DNA of 64,000 nt from Myxococcus virescens (GTDB lineage Bacteria; Myxococcota; Myxococcia; Myxococcales; Myxococcaceae). How positions within the stretch are numbered: position 1 is the stretch's first letter; the number at the start of each line of letters is the position of its first letter. A program made the position numbers and the translations under genes. Below the pieces are notes generated by a model, which was given only the letters and a program-made list of their open reading frames with translations, was not told the DNA's origin and did not search any database. Of the stretch, positions 53,844-63,113 are shown in pieces. The DNA is taken from the NCBI RefSeq assembly GCF_900101905.1, contig NZ_FNAJ01000009.1, forward strand, positions 145,060 through 209,059. Direction: 5' to 3'.

Positions 53844-55547
53844 GTGGCTCCGCGCGCTCGACTCCGGTGGTGGTGGTACCTGCTGGCCGTGTGGGCCGCG
53901 TCGTGTGGTCCGTGCGGCTTCCAGCCGGAGCCCGGCGTGAAGGTGGTGGTGCCGGCCATGCCCACCACGCTGGATTGGAGCCACTCGGACCCGGACAGCT
54001 GGGCGAACTACCCGGTGATGCTGGCCACCCAGCGCGGGCTCACGCAGCTGGGGCCGGACCACGGCGTGGAGCCGGGGCTGGCCGAGCGGTGGGAGCGCGT
54101 CACGGACGGGCAGGGGCGGGACGTCTATACGTTCCACCTGCGGCGGGACGTTCGCTGGTCGAATGGCGCACCGCTGGTGGCGCGTGACTTCGTCGTGGGC
54201 TGGCGGCGCGCGCTGCGGGGCCGCGAGCGCGGGGAGATGGCGGACCTGGAAGGGGCCTCCGAGGCGCTGGCGCTCCAGGAGCGAGGCGCGCCGGAGGCCG
54301 AGGTTCGCGCCGCGTTGGAGCGCGTGGGCGTGGAGGCCGTGGACTCGCACACGCTTCGGGTGACGTTGGCTCGGCCGCGCAGCTACTTCCTGGCGCGCGT
54401 GGCCAATGTGTACCTGTTCTATCCGGCGCCCTCGGCGGACCTGGAGGGGAAGTCGGACGAGGAGGTTCGGGACTACTTCGACCGTCCGCGCGATGGCCGT
54501 CCCCTGGCGCTGGGGCCCTACCGCGTCGAGCGGTGGGACCGCGCGGGGGAGCGGGTGCGGCTGGTCCACAACCCGGCGTCGGCCTTTCCTCCGCGGATGG
54601 CAGAAGGGGAGACGCCCGTTCCGGTCATCACGCTGATGAAGTCGGAAATCGGCCCGGCGCTGTACGAGCGGGAGCGGGTGGACTTCGTCTTCGTGGACAG
54701 CGCCGCGGCGCTGCGCATCCACCGGCCGGACGACTTGCGCCGCGAGCCGTTGCTGTCCACGTACTTCCTGGCCTTCAACACGGAGAAGGCGCCGCTGGAC
54801 AGGCCGGAGGTGCGGCGCGCGCTGTCCCGGGCGCTGGACCGCGAGGCACTGCTGGCGGGGCTGCTGCCCGCGGCGCGGCCGTCTCATGTGTTGCTGCCGC
54901 CGGAGCTGCCGGGGGCCGCGACGACGGAGCAGGCCGCGCGGCTGCCGCGCTACGCGCCGGAGCAGGCTCGGGCGGAGCTGGCGGGTGTGGCGGGGCTGGA
55001 GCGGCCGTTGCGGCTCGTCTACCGGTCGGGGGATGGATTCGTTCCCGAGGTGGCCATCGCGGAGCGGGTGGCCGCGCAGCTCGCGCGCGTGGGGGTTCGG
55101 GTGGTGCTGGAGGCGCGCTCGGATTTCTCGGCGGAGATTGCCCGGCGCTCCGCGCAGGGGCCTCGCACGTATGACTTGTACCTGAGGCGCCTGGGGGCGG
55201 ATTACGCGCACCCGAATACGTTCTTCACGCTGTTCGAACGTGAGGGCAATCACCAGACGGGGTGGGAGACGCAGGCGGGCGGCGAGCCCCTGGCGCGCTT
55301 CGAGCGGCTGCTGGAGGCGGGAGACAGCGCGCCGGATGAGGCGACTGCCCAAGCGTCATATGTCCAGGCGCAGGAGGTGCTCGTGGGGGAACAGGCCGTG
55401 ATTGCGCCCCTGTACCACCCGGACCGTTATTACCGCGCGCGCTCGCGGCTTCGCGGGCTGGACGTGGACCCCTTCAACTTCCTGGCGCTGCGCGCGCTGC
55501 GCTGGGGGGCGGCGTCGGATGCGCCCCGGGCGGAGGCGTCGCCGTGA
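53844..55547 (+). CDS. Oligopeptide ABC transporter substrate-binding lipoprotein
   Basis: 567 residues from GTG 53844, with AAGGGG 5 nt upstream (TTG 53841 is possible). Lipobox WAASC. SBP family 5: PTTLDWSHSDPDSW opening, LTQLGPDHGVEPGLAERWE, YTFHLRRDVRWSNGAPLVARDF and PLDRPEVRRALSRALDREAL. It binds peptides in the periplasm and hands them to the permeases encoded next. The permease genes follow after 85 nt. No OppD/OppF ATPase gene is present in the unit. Confidence 0.9.
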   Translation: MAPRARLRWWWYLLAVWAASCGPCGFQPEPGVKVVVPAMPTTLDWSHSDPDSWANYPVMLATQRGLTQLGPDHGVEPGLAERWERVTDGQGRDVYTFHLRRDVRWSNGAPLVARDFVVGWRRALRGRERGEMADLEGASEALALQERGAPEAEVRAALERVGVEAVDSHTLRVTLARPRSYFLARVANVYLFYPAPSADLEGKSDEEVRDYFDRPRDGRPLALGPYRVERWDRAGERVRLVHNPASAFPPRMAEGETPVPVITLMKSEIGPALYERERVDFVFVDSAAALRIHRPDDLRREPLLSTYFLAFNTEKAPLDRPEVRRALSRALDREALLAGLLPAARPSHVLLPPELPGAATTEQAARLPRYAPEQARAELAGVAGLERPLRLVYRSGDGFVPEVAIAERVAAQLARVGVRVVLEARSDFSAEIARRSAQGPRTYDLYLRRLGADYAHPNTFFTLFEREGNHQTGWETQAGGEPLARFERLLEAGDSAPDEATAQASYVQAQEVLVGEQAVIAPLYHPDRYYRARSRLRGLDVDPFNFLALRALRWGAASDAPRAEASP

Positions 55548-55632
55548 GCGTCAGCGGTATTCATGGCGGCTTTGGGCACCTGCGTGCTTCGCGCGTGGCT
55601 CGTGGCGTCGTCCTGCGCTCAAGAGGTGCGCC

Positions 55633-56517
55633 GTGAGGGCCATCGCCCAGCGCCTGTTGCGGCAGGTCGTCCTGGTGCCTGTCGTGGCCGTGGCGTCGTA
55701 CTTCCTCATGGCCTCGCTTCCGCTGACCACGGAGACGGACGCGAAGCGGCAGGTGTCGCGTGAGCTCGCGGCCTCGTACCGGAGGGATTTGGGCATCGGC
55801 GAGCCGCTGGGCTTCCTGCGCCCGTGGGAGAAGCTCTTTCGCGGCGAGCGTCTGGGCACGAGCGCCCAGGGCATCACCGGCGATGAGCTGCTGACGAAGC
55901 TGTCTGGCAGCGTGGGCGTGGGCTTGATGGCGCTGCCACTCGCGCTGACGTGGGCCCTGGGCTTTGCCTTGCTTCGGACCCGGTGGAGGAAAGGCCGGTG
56001 GGCCGCGCTCGGTGACGTGGTGCCCGCCGTGGCGTTCGGCACGCCCGTCTTCATCCCCGCGCTGCTGCTCGCGCCCGGCGTGGTGGAGCGTGGACACCTG
56101 CTGCCGGAGCTGTGCGCGGCGCTGGTGACGTCCATCTGGCCCGGCATCTTCCTGGGCACGCTCGTGGGCGACTCGCTGGAGGCGGAGTTGTCGCGCGACT
56201 ACGTGCGCACCGCGCTGGGCAAGGGCCTGTCGCGCGCCGCCGTGCTGCGCCGTCACGTCCTGCCCAACGTGTGGCCCGCGATGCTGGACGCCGTGGGGCC
56301 GGTGGCCACGTCGCTGCTCGCCGGTTCCTTCGCCGCGGAGCGCGTCCTGGGCCTGCCGTACTTCGGCCAGCTCTACGTCCTCGCCGTGCTCAACAAGCAG
56401 GTGGCCGTCGTCGTCGTCGCCACCACCACCTTCGCGACCCTGCTCGTCATCGTGAGCCTCGCGGTGGAGGTGCTGCGCTACGCCGTGGACCCGCGCTCCC
56501 GGGAGGCCTCGGCATGA
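55633..56517 (+). CDS. Oligopeptide ABC transporter permease (OppB-like)
   Basis: 294 residues from GTG 55633 (AGAGG 7 nt upstream). The first transmembrane helix (about 9-28) is followed by a periplasmic loop and four or five further helices. The EAA loop is in DYVRTALGKGLSRAAVLRRHVLPN, which contacts the ATPase. The family is BPD_transp_1. It overlaps the next permease gene by 4 bp. The need for an ATPase is evident from the EAA loop, so the partner must be encoded elsewhere. Confidence 0.88.
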   Translation: MRAIAQRLLRQVVLVPVVAVASYFLMASLPLTTETDAKRQVSRELAASYRRDLGIGEPLGFLRPWEKLFRGERLGTSAQGITGDELLTKLSGSVGVGLMALPLALTWALGFALLRTRWRKGRWAALGDVVPAVAFGTPVFIPALLLAPGVVERGHLLPELCAALVTSIWPGIFLGTLVGDSLEAELSRDYVRTALGKGLSRAAVLRRHVLPNVWPAMLDAVGPVATSLLAGSFAAERVLGLPYFGQLYVLAVLNKQVAVVVVATTTFATLLVIVSLAVEVLRYAVDPRSREASA

Positions 56518-57326
56518 GCCGCATTCCCCTGCGCGCCCGCGTCGGCCTGGTGCTCCTCGTGGGACTGGGCCTGCTCAGCCTCGTGGCGGGGCGGCTCTTC
56601 CCGGAGGCCCTGGCCAGCACCTGTCCGCTGGGCATGGACCCCACGCGCCCGGACCGCACCGTCTGCGAACTCGCCTTTGGCGGGCTCTGGGTCTCCCTCG
56701 CAGTGGGGCTCGCCGCGGGCGCGCTCTCCACGTTCATCGGACTCGCCGTGGCCGCCGTGGCGCGGCTGTCCGGCGGCGCGGTGGAGCAGACGCTGCTGCG
56801 CGCCGTGGACGCCGTCTTCGCCTTGCCGGACGTGCTGGTGGTGATGGTGCTCCAACTCGCGGGGCAGTCGCTCTCCGACGCGGGAGCGGGCGGCGGCCTG
56901 GGCCCCTTCGGCCTGATGGTCGTCTCGCTGGCCCTGGTGGGCTGGGCGGGGCCCGCGCGCATGTTCCGCAACCGCCTGGCGACGCTCGAATCCCAGGAGT
57001 ACGTGGCCGCGTCCCGGGCGCTCGGCGGAGGCGGCCTGCACCTGCTGCGCGTCCACCTGTGGCCCGCGCTTCGGCCCTTCGCGCTCGCGGTGTTCCTGTC
57101 GCGCCTCCCCGCCGCCATCCTCACCGAGTCCACCGTGAGCTTCTTCGGCATCGCCCGGATGGAGCCCATGTCCCTGGGCCGCTACCTGGGCACCAGCTAC
57201 GCGGCCCTCATCTACGAGGGCGGCGGCCGGGTGGTGCTGCCCGCCTGGGCGCTGCTCGTGCTGCTGGTGCTCGGTGCCTCGCTCGCCTCCCAGGCGCTCT
57301 CCGAGTCCCCTCGCCGGGTGACCTGA
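56514..57326 (+). CDS. Oligopeptide ABC transporter permease (OppC-like)
   Basis: 270 residues. Six hydrophobic segments; the EAA loop is EYVAASRALGGGGLHLLRVHLWPALRP, followed by SFFGIARMEPMSLGRYLG, typical of OppC. It pairs with the OppB-like protein in the inner membrane. Start and upstream stop overlap by ATGA, so translation is coupled. Two helices after the EAA loop end near the C-terminus at residue 270. Confidence 0.88.
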   Translation: MSRIPLRARVGLVLLVGLGLLSLVAGRLFPEALASTCPLGMDPTRPDRTVCELAFGGLWVSLAVGLAAGALSTFIGLAVAAVARLSGGAVEQTLLRAVDAVFALPDVLVVMVLQLAGQSLSDAGAGGGLGPFGLMVVSLALVGWAGPARMFRNRLATLESQEYVAASRALGGGGLHLLRVHLWPALRPFALAVFLSRLPAAILTESTVSFFGIARMEPMSLGRYLGTSYAALIYEGGGRVVLPAWALLVLLVLGASLASQALSESPRRVT

Positions 57327-57370
57327 CGAGCACTGGAGTCGGGGTACCCGCCCCGGTGCGACGTGGAATT

Positions 57371-57382
57371 CCCAACGTTGGG
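57371..57382. promoter_or_regulatory. 12-bp palindrome upstream of the receiver gene
   Basis: A perfect palindrome CCCAACGTTGGG, 49 nt before the start of the receiver-domain gene. It could be an operator half-site pair for a dimeric regulator, but no second copy was seen in the window. Confidence 0.3.
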
Positions 57383-57430
57383 GGAGGCGTTGTCCACACA
57401 CGGAAACCTTTTGCCCACATTGGTGCCTCC

Positions 57431-57892
57431 ATGTCCCTGACGCCTAGCGAAGAGCTTGCCACCTTCACCGAACTCGACACCCGCGAGCGCGAGGAGCGCA
57501 CGGACTTGCTCAAGCTGGAGCCCGCGCGCGCCGCGGTGCTCGTCGTCGAGGATGATCCCTCCCACCGCGAAATCCTCGTGGAGATGCTGGCGGGCTGGGG
57601 CTACGAGCCCCTGCCCGTGGGCAGCGCCGAGGAGGCTGAATTCGCCGTGCGCAACAAGCGCATGGACGCCGCCATCGTCGACGTCTTCCTGCCCGGTCGC
57701 AGCGGCGCCACGCTGATGTCGCGGCTGCGCGAGCGCTTCCCCCAGTCCGTCCTCATTGGCGTCAGCGCCCTGAGCGACGCGGCCATGGCGCGCAAGTGCA
57801 AGGGCCTGGGCGCGGACCTCTTCATCGGCAAACCCCTGGATCCTCAGCGGCTGGCCGAGGCCCTCCAGTCCAGGCACACGAGCTGGCACTGA
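57431..57892 (+). CDS. Stand-alone response-regulator receiver protein
   Basis: 153 residues. A 32-residue N-terminal extension precedes a receiver domain: acidic pocket Glu40-Asp41-Asp42, phosphorylated Asp84 (IVDVFLPG), Ser112 in place of Thr and Lys134 (IGKP). There is no output domain, so it works through a partner or as a phosphate carrier. A histidine kinase gene is not adjacent. It is not coupled to the permease genes, from which it is separated by about 100 nt. Confidence 0.9.
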   Translation: MSLTPSEELATFTELDTREREERTDLLKLEPARAAVLVVEDDPSHREILVEMLAGWGYEPLPVGSAEEAEFAVRNKRMDAAIVDVFLPGRSGATLMSRLRERFPQSVLIGVSALSDAAMARKCKGLGADLFIGKPLDPQRLAEALQSRHTSWH

Positions 57893-57964
57893 TGCCCCCT
57901 CTGGCCCGGGGCGCCGGGGCGGGTTCCGGTTGCGCCATCCGCGTGAACGGTTGATGCTCCTGGG

Positions 57965-58510
57965 GTGAAGAACCTCGCTCCCGGCTTGCTGCTGGCCATG
58001 CCCCAGCTCGGCGATCCGAATTTCTACCGCTCGGTCGTCTTGATGCTGGAGCACTCAGAGACGGGCTCCATGGGGCTCGTCATCAACCGGGGGGCCCCCC
58101 TGACGCTCGGTGAACTGGCGCGCGGGCAGAACCTGGGCATCGCCGCTGGACGGAAGGAACATTCCGTCTACCTGGGCGGCCCGGTGGAGCCTCAGCGGGG
58201 CTTCGTCCTCCACGACGACACGGAGCAGCGGGAGAAGCACTCGGTGCTGCCCGGCCTGTTCCTGAGCGTGACGCTGGACGCGCTGGGCCCGCTCCTGACC
58301 AATCCGAACCCGCGCCTGCGCTTCTGCCTGGGGTATGCGGGCTGGGGGCCGCGTCAACTGGAGAGCGAGATTGCCGCCGGCTCCTGGCTCTTCACCGAGG
58401 CCACCGCGGAGGCGGTGCTTGGCCACGAGCCGTCGAAATTGTGGGATACGACGCTGCGTGGCATGGGGGTGGACCCCGCCATGCTGGTGATGGGAAGGGG
58501 AATGAACTGA
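57965..58510 (+). CDS. YqgE/AlgH family protein
   Basis: 181 residues from GTG 57965; no clear ribosome site. NLAPGLLLAMPQLGDPNFYRSVVLMLEH, TGSMGLVINRGAPLTL, SVYLGGPVEPQRGFVLH and RFCLGYAGWGPRQLESEIAAGSWL are the family signatures. Its biochemical role is unsettled; AlgH was first described as a regulator of alginate in Pseudomonas. It overlaps the bolA start by one base (TGATG), so the next gene is translationally coupled. Confidence 0.9.
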   Translation: MKNLAPGLLLAMPQLGDPNFYRSVVLMLEHSETGSMGLVINRGAPLTLGELARGQNLGIAAGRKEHSVYLGGPVEPQRGFVLHDDTEQREKHSVLPGLFLSVTLDALGPLLTNPNPRLRFCLGYAGWGPRQLESEIAAGSWLFTEATAEAVLGHEPSKLWDTTLRGMGVDPAMLVMGRGMN

Positions 58511-58767
58511 TGCTCGACGCCGAATTCATCCGGGCCCGCATCCTGGAGGCCCTGCCGGGCTCCGAGGTGGAGGTGCGGGACTACACCGGGACGGGAGACC
58601 ACTACGAGGCCCGGGTGGTGAGCCCCGACTTCGCTGGGAAAGCCATGGTGCAGCAGCACCAGCTCGTATACGCGCCGCTCCAGCAGTGGCTGAAGAGCGG
58701 CGAGCTGCATGCGCTCGCGCTAAAGACCTATTCTCCCGAGCAGTGGAAGAAGCTCGGGACTCGCTAG
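58510..58767 (+). CDS. BolA/IbaG family protein
   Basis: 85 residues. Core: LPGSEVEVRDYTGTGDHYEARVVSPDFAGK, followed by MVQQHQLVYAPLQQWL, with the class-typical His and Thr positions in HYEARVV and HQLVY. BolA proteins bind a shared [2Fe-2S] cluster with CGFS glutaredoxins. The grx4 gene follows after 14 nt, which is the expected partner. The start codon overlaps the yqgE stop. Confidence 0.92.
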   Translation: MLDAEFIRARILEALPGSEVEVRDYTGTGDHYEARVVSPDFAGKAMVQQHQLVYAPLQQWLKSGELHALALKTYSPEQWKKLGTR

Positions 58768-58781
58768 AAGGAGCGGTACCC

Positions 58782-59102
58782 ATGACGCCTGAACTCAAGG
58801 CCCGGTTGGAGCAGGAGACCCGGTCGCACAAGATTGTGCTCTTCATGAAGGGCAACGCCCTCTTCCCCCAGTGCGGCTTCTCCGCGCGGGCGCTGCAACT
58901 GCTGCAGCCCCTGGGGCAGGTCCACACGGTGGACGTGCTCGCGGATCCGGAGATTCGCCAGGGCATCAAGGACTTCACCAACTGGCCCACCATCCCCCAG
59001 ATTTTCATCAACGGGCAGTTCGTCGGCGGCTCCGACATCCTGATGGAGCTGGCCGAGCGCGGTGAGCTGGCCGACCTGGTCGCGGGCAAGAGCCCGGCCT
59101 AG
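58782..59102 (+). CDS. Monothiol CGFS glutaredoxin Grx4
   Basis: 106 residues, a single glutaredoxin domain. IVLFMKGNALFPQCGFSARALQLL holds the CGFS motif with Cys31, then NWPTIPQIFINGQFVGGSDI with the cis-Pro and glutathione site. It binds a [2Fe-2S] cluster together with glutathione and passes it to BolA or to targets. AAGGAG 8 nt upstream is the start signal. Adjacent to bolA in the usual order. Confidence 0.95.
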   Translation: MTPELKARLEQETRSHKIVLFMKGNALFPQCGFSARALQLLQPLGQVHTVDVLADPEIRQGIKDFTNWPTIPQIFINGQFVGGSDILMELAERGELADLVAGKSPA

Positions 59103-59194
59103 CGGAGGACGGGGCCTCGGGGAGTGACGGGCGAGGGGAGACCGATTCCCCTCGCTGCGGCTAGGATGGAAGGCCGCCGCCCCGAGGAACCTCT

Positions 59195-60595
59195 GTGGTC
59201 ACCGCTACCCGTCACAATGCCCCCGAGAATCCGGACGAAGCCTCCGCCGAGGTGCCCAATGCGGGCCCCGCCGTCGAGGCGAACGTCCCCGTCGCAGAGA
59301 ACCACGCAGCCGTCGCCCTGACGGACACCGTGTTGCCGGCCCAGGCGCCGGGCGTGGTGGTGGACCCGGACGACCTGGTCGACACGGCGAAGACGCCCAC
59401 CCTCATGGACAAGGTGCAGCAGTTCCGCGCCCGCCATGAGAAGTGGGAGATGGCCGTCTTCTTCTTCGGCGGCTTCATCTACGACGTCATCACCATCAGC
59501 CGCATCGATGACACGCTGACGCTGGCGCAGAACTTCGGCTACCTGCTGGTCCTCACGGGACTGCTGTTGCTGGAGCAGCGCTACCCGGACGGCGTCGAGC
59601 CGCCGAAGTTCCTGCAGAAGGTCTGGCGCTGGCGCGAGGACGGCATCCACTTCCTCTTCGGAAGCCTGCTCAGCGCGTTCATGCTGCTGCTCTTCAAGAG
59701 CACGTCGGGCGCGCTGCCCTACCTGTTCGTGGTGGGCCTCTTCGCCCTGCTGGCGGCCAACGAGCTGCCCCTGTTCCGCAGGCTGGGGCCCATCATGCGC
59801 ATGGTGCTGCTCAGCCTGTGCGTGACGATGTACTTCGTCTGCCTGCTCCCGGTGGTGCTGGGGCGCATGGGCTTCTGGGTCTTCCTGCTGGCCGTCGCCA
59901 TGGGCTGCGCGAGCATCTTCGGGGTGATGCGCCTCATCCGGCGCTGGCGGCCGGACAACCGGTACCTGCTGCGCAACGTGGCCATCCCCGGCTTCGGCGT
60001 GCAGGCCGCGCTGCTGGGCCTGTACCTGGTGGGCGTGATTCCGCCGCTGCCGGTGGCCGTGCAGTTCGCGGGCATCTACCACCAGGTGGAGCGGGTGAGT
60101 CCGGGCATCTACCACCTGTCCTCGGTGGACTCCGGCGCCTGGTACAAGCCGTGGACGTGGGGCGGGCCGGACTTCCTGATGCAGCCGGGGGACAAGCCCT
60201 ACTACTTCTTCCGCATCTTCGCGCCGAAGCACTTCCAGTCGTACAAGGTCCGCGTGCGCTGGTACTTCGACGACCCGCAGAAGGGCTGGACGACGTACGG
60301 CAACGGCTTCATGGCCACCGTCAGCAGCAACGGCACGGACGGCGGCTACCGTTTCTACGCGACGACGTCCAACCTGAAGCCCGGCAAGTGGCGCGTGGTG
60401 CTGGAGACGGAGGACGGGCACGAAATCCACCGTCTCAACTTCACCGCCGGGCCGGATGCGAACCCCGGACCCCGCGTCTTCGACGTCGCCGTGTCCACGC
60501 TCAAGGATGTGAAGCCCCTGGCGCTGTCGGAGTGGCAGGAGCGGGCCGCGGCCGCGGTGGCGAAACCCGCCACCGCCGCGCCGAAGCCGAAGTAG
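59195..60595 (+). CDS. DUF2914 membrane protein
   Basis: 466 residues from GTG 59195 (GAGG 8 nt upstream). A disordered N-terminal 70 residues lead to six or seven hydrophobic segments (about 88-300), including VFFFGGFIYDVITISRID and LFLLAVAMGCASIFGVM-like stretches. The C-terminal DUF2914 domain (about 300-440) has KVRVRWYFDDPQKGW and GKWRVVLETEDG. Periplasmic orientation of this domain is likely. Function unknown. It stands alone between grx4 and the minus-strand pepP. Confidence 0.82.
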   Translation: MVTATRHNAPENPDEASAEVPNAGPAVEANVPVAENHAAVALTDTVLPAQAPGVVVDPDDLVDTAKTPTLMDKVQQFRARHEKWEMAVFFFGGFIYDVITISRIDDTLTLAQNFGYLLVLTGLLLLEQRYPDGVEPPKFLQKVWRWREDGIHFLFGSLLSAFMLLLFKSTSGALPYLFVVGLFALLAANELPLFRRLGPIMRMVLLSLCVTMYFVCLLPVVLGRMGFWVFLLAVAMGCASIFGVMRLIRRWRPDNRYLLRNVAIPGFGVQAALLGLYLVGVIPPLPVAVQFAGIYHQVERVSPGIYHLSSVDSGAWYKPWTWGGPDFLMQPGDKPYYFFRIFAPKHFQSYKVRVRWYFDDPQKGWTTYGNGFMATVSSNGTDGGYRFYATTSNLKPGKWRVVLETEDGHEIHRLNFTAGPDANPGPRVFDVAVSTLKDVKPLALSEWQERAAAAVAKPATAAPKPK

Positions 60596-60608
60596 CGCGC
60601 CGGGCCTA

Positions 60609-62156
60609 CTACTTCTTGCCCTTCCGGGCGGCCTTGTCCGCCGCCCAGAGGGACTTCATCCACGCCTCCACGTCCTTCGCCTTGCGAGGGATGTCGGCGG
60701 AGAGGACCTTGCAGCCGCGCGCGGTGACGACGACGTCGTCCTCGATGCGCACGCCGATGCCCCGGTAGCGCTTGGGCACGGTGAGGTCGTCCATCTGGAA
60801 GTAGAGGCCGGGCTCCACCGTCAGCACCATGCCGGCCTGGAGCTTCCCGTACTTGTAGGTCTCCTGCCGCGCCTGGGCGCAGTCGTGCACGTCCAGGCCC
60901 AGCATGTGGCTGACGTTGTGGAGCGAGTAGCGCTTGTAGAACTGGTGCTCGTCCTTGAGCGCCACCTCGGCGTCCTCGAGGATGCCCAGGGCCTCCAGGC
61001 CCTCCGCGAGCACGCGCATGGCCGCGCGGTTGGGCTCCATGAAGTCGTTGCCCGGCTTCACCTCGGCGAAGGCCGCGTCCTGCGCCTCCAGCACCAGCTC
61101 GTAGATTTCGCGCTGCTCCTTGGAGAACTTCCCGGAGATGGGCAGGGTGCGGGTGATGTCCGCGGTGTAGAGCGTCTGGCCCTCCACGCCCGCGTCCAGC
61201 AGCAGCAGGTCGCCAGGAACGAGCGGCCCGTCATTGTGGTGCCAGTGCAGGATGCACGCGTGGGCGCCGGAGGCGGCGATGGTGCGGTAGCCCACGTCGT
61301 TGCCTTCCACGCGGGCGCGGAGGTTGAAGATGCCCTCCACGTAGCGCTCCGTCTTCGCCGTCTTCAGGCCGCGGATGACGTCCTCGAAGCCGCGGTGCGT
61401 GGAGTCGATGGACGTCTGGAGTTCACGCAGCTCCTGCGCGTCCTTGAGCAGCCGCATCTCCGACAGCGCCTGGGCCAGCCCCTTGTCCTTGTCCTTCTCA
61501 GCCGGCTCCGGCACGGCGCCGTCCACCTTGGGCGACAGGCCGCGCAGCAAGCGCGTGGGACGGCTCGCCGCGCCGCTGAGGCCGGAGAGGAAGTCCGGCA
61601 GCTCGTTGAGGCCCCGGGCCTGGTCCACGCCGTAGCGGGTCTGGCTCTCCTTCACGCCCAGGCGGGGGCCTTCCCACAGCTCCCCCTTCACGCGGTCGGT
61701 GAAGAACGTGGCGTCGGTGCGGCCCGGGTTCGGCTCCACGAAGAGCACGTCGGTGTGGCCCCCCTTCTCCTTGGGCTGGAGGACGAGGACGCAGTCCGGC
61801 TCCAGGTTGCCGGTGAGGTAGTAGAAGTCGCTGCCCGGCCGGAAACGGAAGTTGGTGTCGTTGGCGCGCACCTTCTCGTGGCCGGTGGGAATGATGAGCG
61901 TCTCGCCGGGGAACAGCTTGGAGAGCGCCCGGCGGCGGGCCTTGAAGGCCTCCGCCTGCTTGATTTTCGGAGGCAGCTTCTTCGAGCGCGGCTTCCACGA
62001 CTTCATCATGAAGTCGAGCAGGGCCGGCGGCGGCACCGTGTCGTGCGTGGCGGGCTTCGCGGGCGCTGCCGCGGGGGCCTGCTCCTCGGAGGTGACAATC
62101 GGCTGTTGCTCGCCCAGGGCGGGCTGAGCGGCGGCGGAAGAACGGGTCGTGGCCAT
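60609..62156 (-). CDS. pepP: Xaa-Pro aminopeptidase (M24B, PepP-like)
   Basis: 515 residues; E. coli PepP is 441. A 60-residue disordered N-terminal extension precedes the aminopeptidase P N-domain (RRRALSKLFPGETLII) and the pita-bread domain. Metal ligands: Asp in LLLDAGVEG and YTADITRTLPISG, His in HNVSHMLGLDVHD, Glu in LTVEPGLYF and GVRIEDDV. It removes the N-terminal residue before proline. The start at ATG 62156 is used; TTG 62162 lies upstream. GAAGAG precedes it. It is probably cotranscribed with rsmE, 31 nt upstream. Confidence 0.9.
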   Translation of the reverse strand: MATTRSSAAAQPALGEQQPIVTSEEQAPAAAPAKPATHDTVPPPALLDFMMKSWKPRSKKLPPKIKQAEAFKARRRALSKLFPGETLIIPTGHEKVRANDTNFRFRPGSDFYYLTGNLEPDCVLVLQPKEKGGHTDVLFVEPNPGRTDATFFTDRVKGELWEGPRLGVKESQTRYGVDQARGLNELPDFLSGLSGAASRPTRLLRGLSPKVDGAVPEPAEKDKDKGLAQALSEMRLLKDAQELRELQTSIDSTHRGFEDVIRGLKTAKTERYVEGIFNLRARVEGNDVGYRTIAASGAHACILHWHHNDGPLVPGDLLLLDAGVEGQTLYTADITRTLPISGKFSKEQREIYELVLEAQDAAFAEVKPGNDFMEPNRAAMRVLAEGLEALGILEDAEVALKDEHQFYKRYSLHNVSHMLGLDVHDCAQARQETYKYGKLQAGMVLTVEPGLYFQMDDLTVPKRYRGIGVRIEDDVVVTARGCKVLSADIPRKAKDVEAWMKSLWAADKAARKGKK

Positions 62157-62187
62157 GGACAACTCTTCACCCGACCCTGGCGCGCCT

Positions 62188-62952
62188 TCAAGTCAGAGTT
62201 GTCGCGGGCGGTGCCGCAATGTCCTCCCGGAGAAGCGCCACCTGCCCCAGGAGGACGGGCACGGCCGTCTCCACGCGAAGAATGCGGGGCCCCAACGAAA
62301 ACGGGCGGAAACCATGGGCTTCCAGGAGGTCGGCCTCGAAGGGCACCCAGCCGCCGTCCGGTCCAATGGCCAGTACGACGCGTTGGGCCAGGCCCACGCC
62401 CAGCGCTCGGAGCGACTGCCTCGCGGGCGGGTGGGGGAGCAGGCGGAGCGTCTGGGGGCCGAAGAAGGCGTCGAGCTCGTCTTCGACGAAGGGACGGAAG
62501 CGCTCTCGGACCAGCACTTCTGGGAGGCGCGTATCCCGGGCCTGCTCCAGTCCCTGGATGAGCAGCTCGTGGACGAAGGCGGGGGCCAGCACCTTGGAGT
62601 CGAAGTAGCTCTTCTCCACGCGCGCCGCGTTGAGCAGGACGATGCGGTCCACGCCCAGCGAGGCCACCGCGGGCAGCACCTTCTTCAGCGCCTTGGGGCG
62701 GGGGATGGCCAGCAGCAGGTCGATGCCCGCGCGCGGGGGCGGAGGCTCGGTGAGGGTGACGCGCAGGTGCAGCACGCCAGCGCTGTTCTCCAGCACCTCG
62801 CCAGTGCCGGTGAGGCCGCCCAGGTGTCCTACGCGGAGGGACTCGCCGGGCTCGGCGCGCAGCACCTCGCGGGCGTGCTGGGCCCGCCGTCCGGTGAGGC
62901 GCGCGGTGCCGTCGGGCAGGAAGTCTTCGTCCAGGAGGAGCAGCAGGTTCAC
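62188..62952 (-). CDS. rsmE: 16S rRNA m3U1498 methyltransferase RsmE
   Basis: 254 residues from GTG 62952 (AGAGG 5 nt upstream). PUA-like N-domain (1-75; LTGRRAQHAREVLRAEPGE), then a SPOUT knot: VEKSYFDSK, LLIQGLEQARD, VVLAIGPDGGWVPFEADLLEAHGF and the closing LGPRILRVETAVPVLLGQ. These place it in RsmE rather than TrmH. It methylates N3 of U1498 in the decoding centre. pepP follows on the same strand. Confidence 0.93.
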   Translation of the reverse strand: MNLLLLLDEDFLPDGTARLTGRRAQHAREVLRAEPGESLRVGHLGGLTGTGEVLENSAGVLHLRVTLTEPPPPRAGIDLLLAIPRPKALKKVLPAVASLGVDRIVLLNAARVEKSYFDSKVLAPAFVHELLIQGLEQARDTRLPEVLVRERFRPFVEDELDAFFGPQTLRLLPHPPARQSLRALGVGLAQRVVLAIGPDGGWVPFEADLLEAHGFRPFSLGPRILRVETAVPVLLGQVALLREDIAAPPATTLT

Positions 62953-63113
62953 CGGGCCTCTGTACTCCGTCGCCTGGAGGCTTGGGGAATCTTCGGCCCA
63001 GAGGGGGCGGTGTCCGGCCGCCGTTGCCCCGGGGAAGCCGGCCCCCGGGCACCCAGCCTGCCCGGCCCTCCCGTGGTGGGACTTGCCCCTGCTCGGAGCG
63101 TGCCGTAAAGGCG

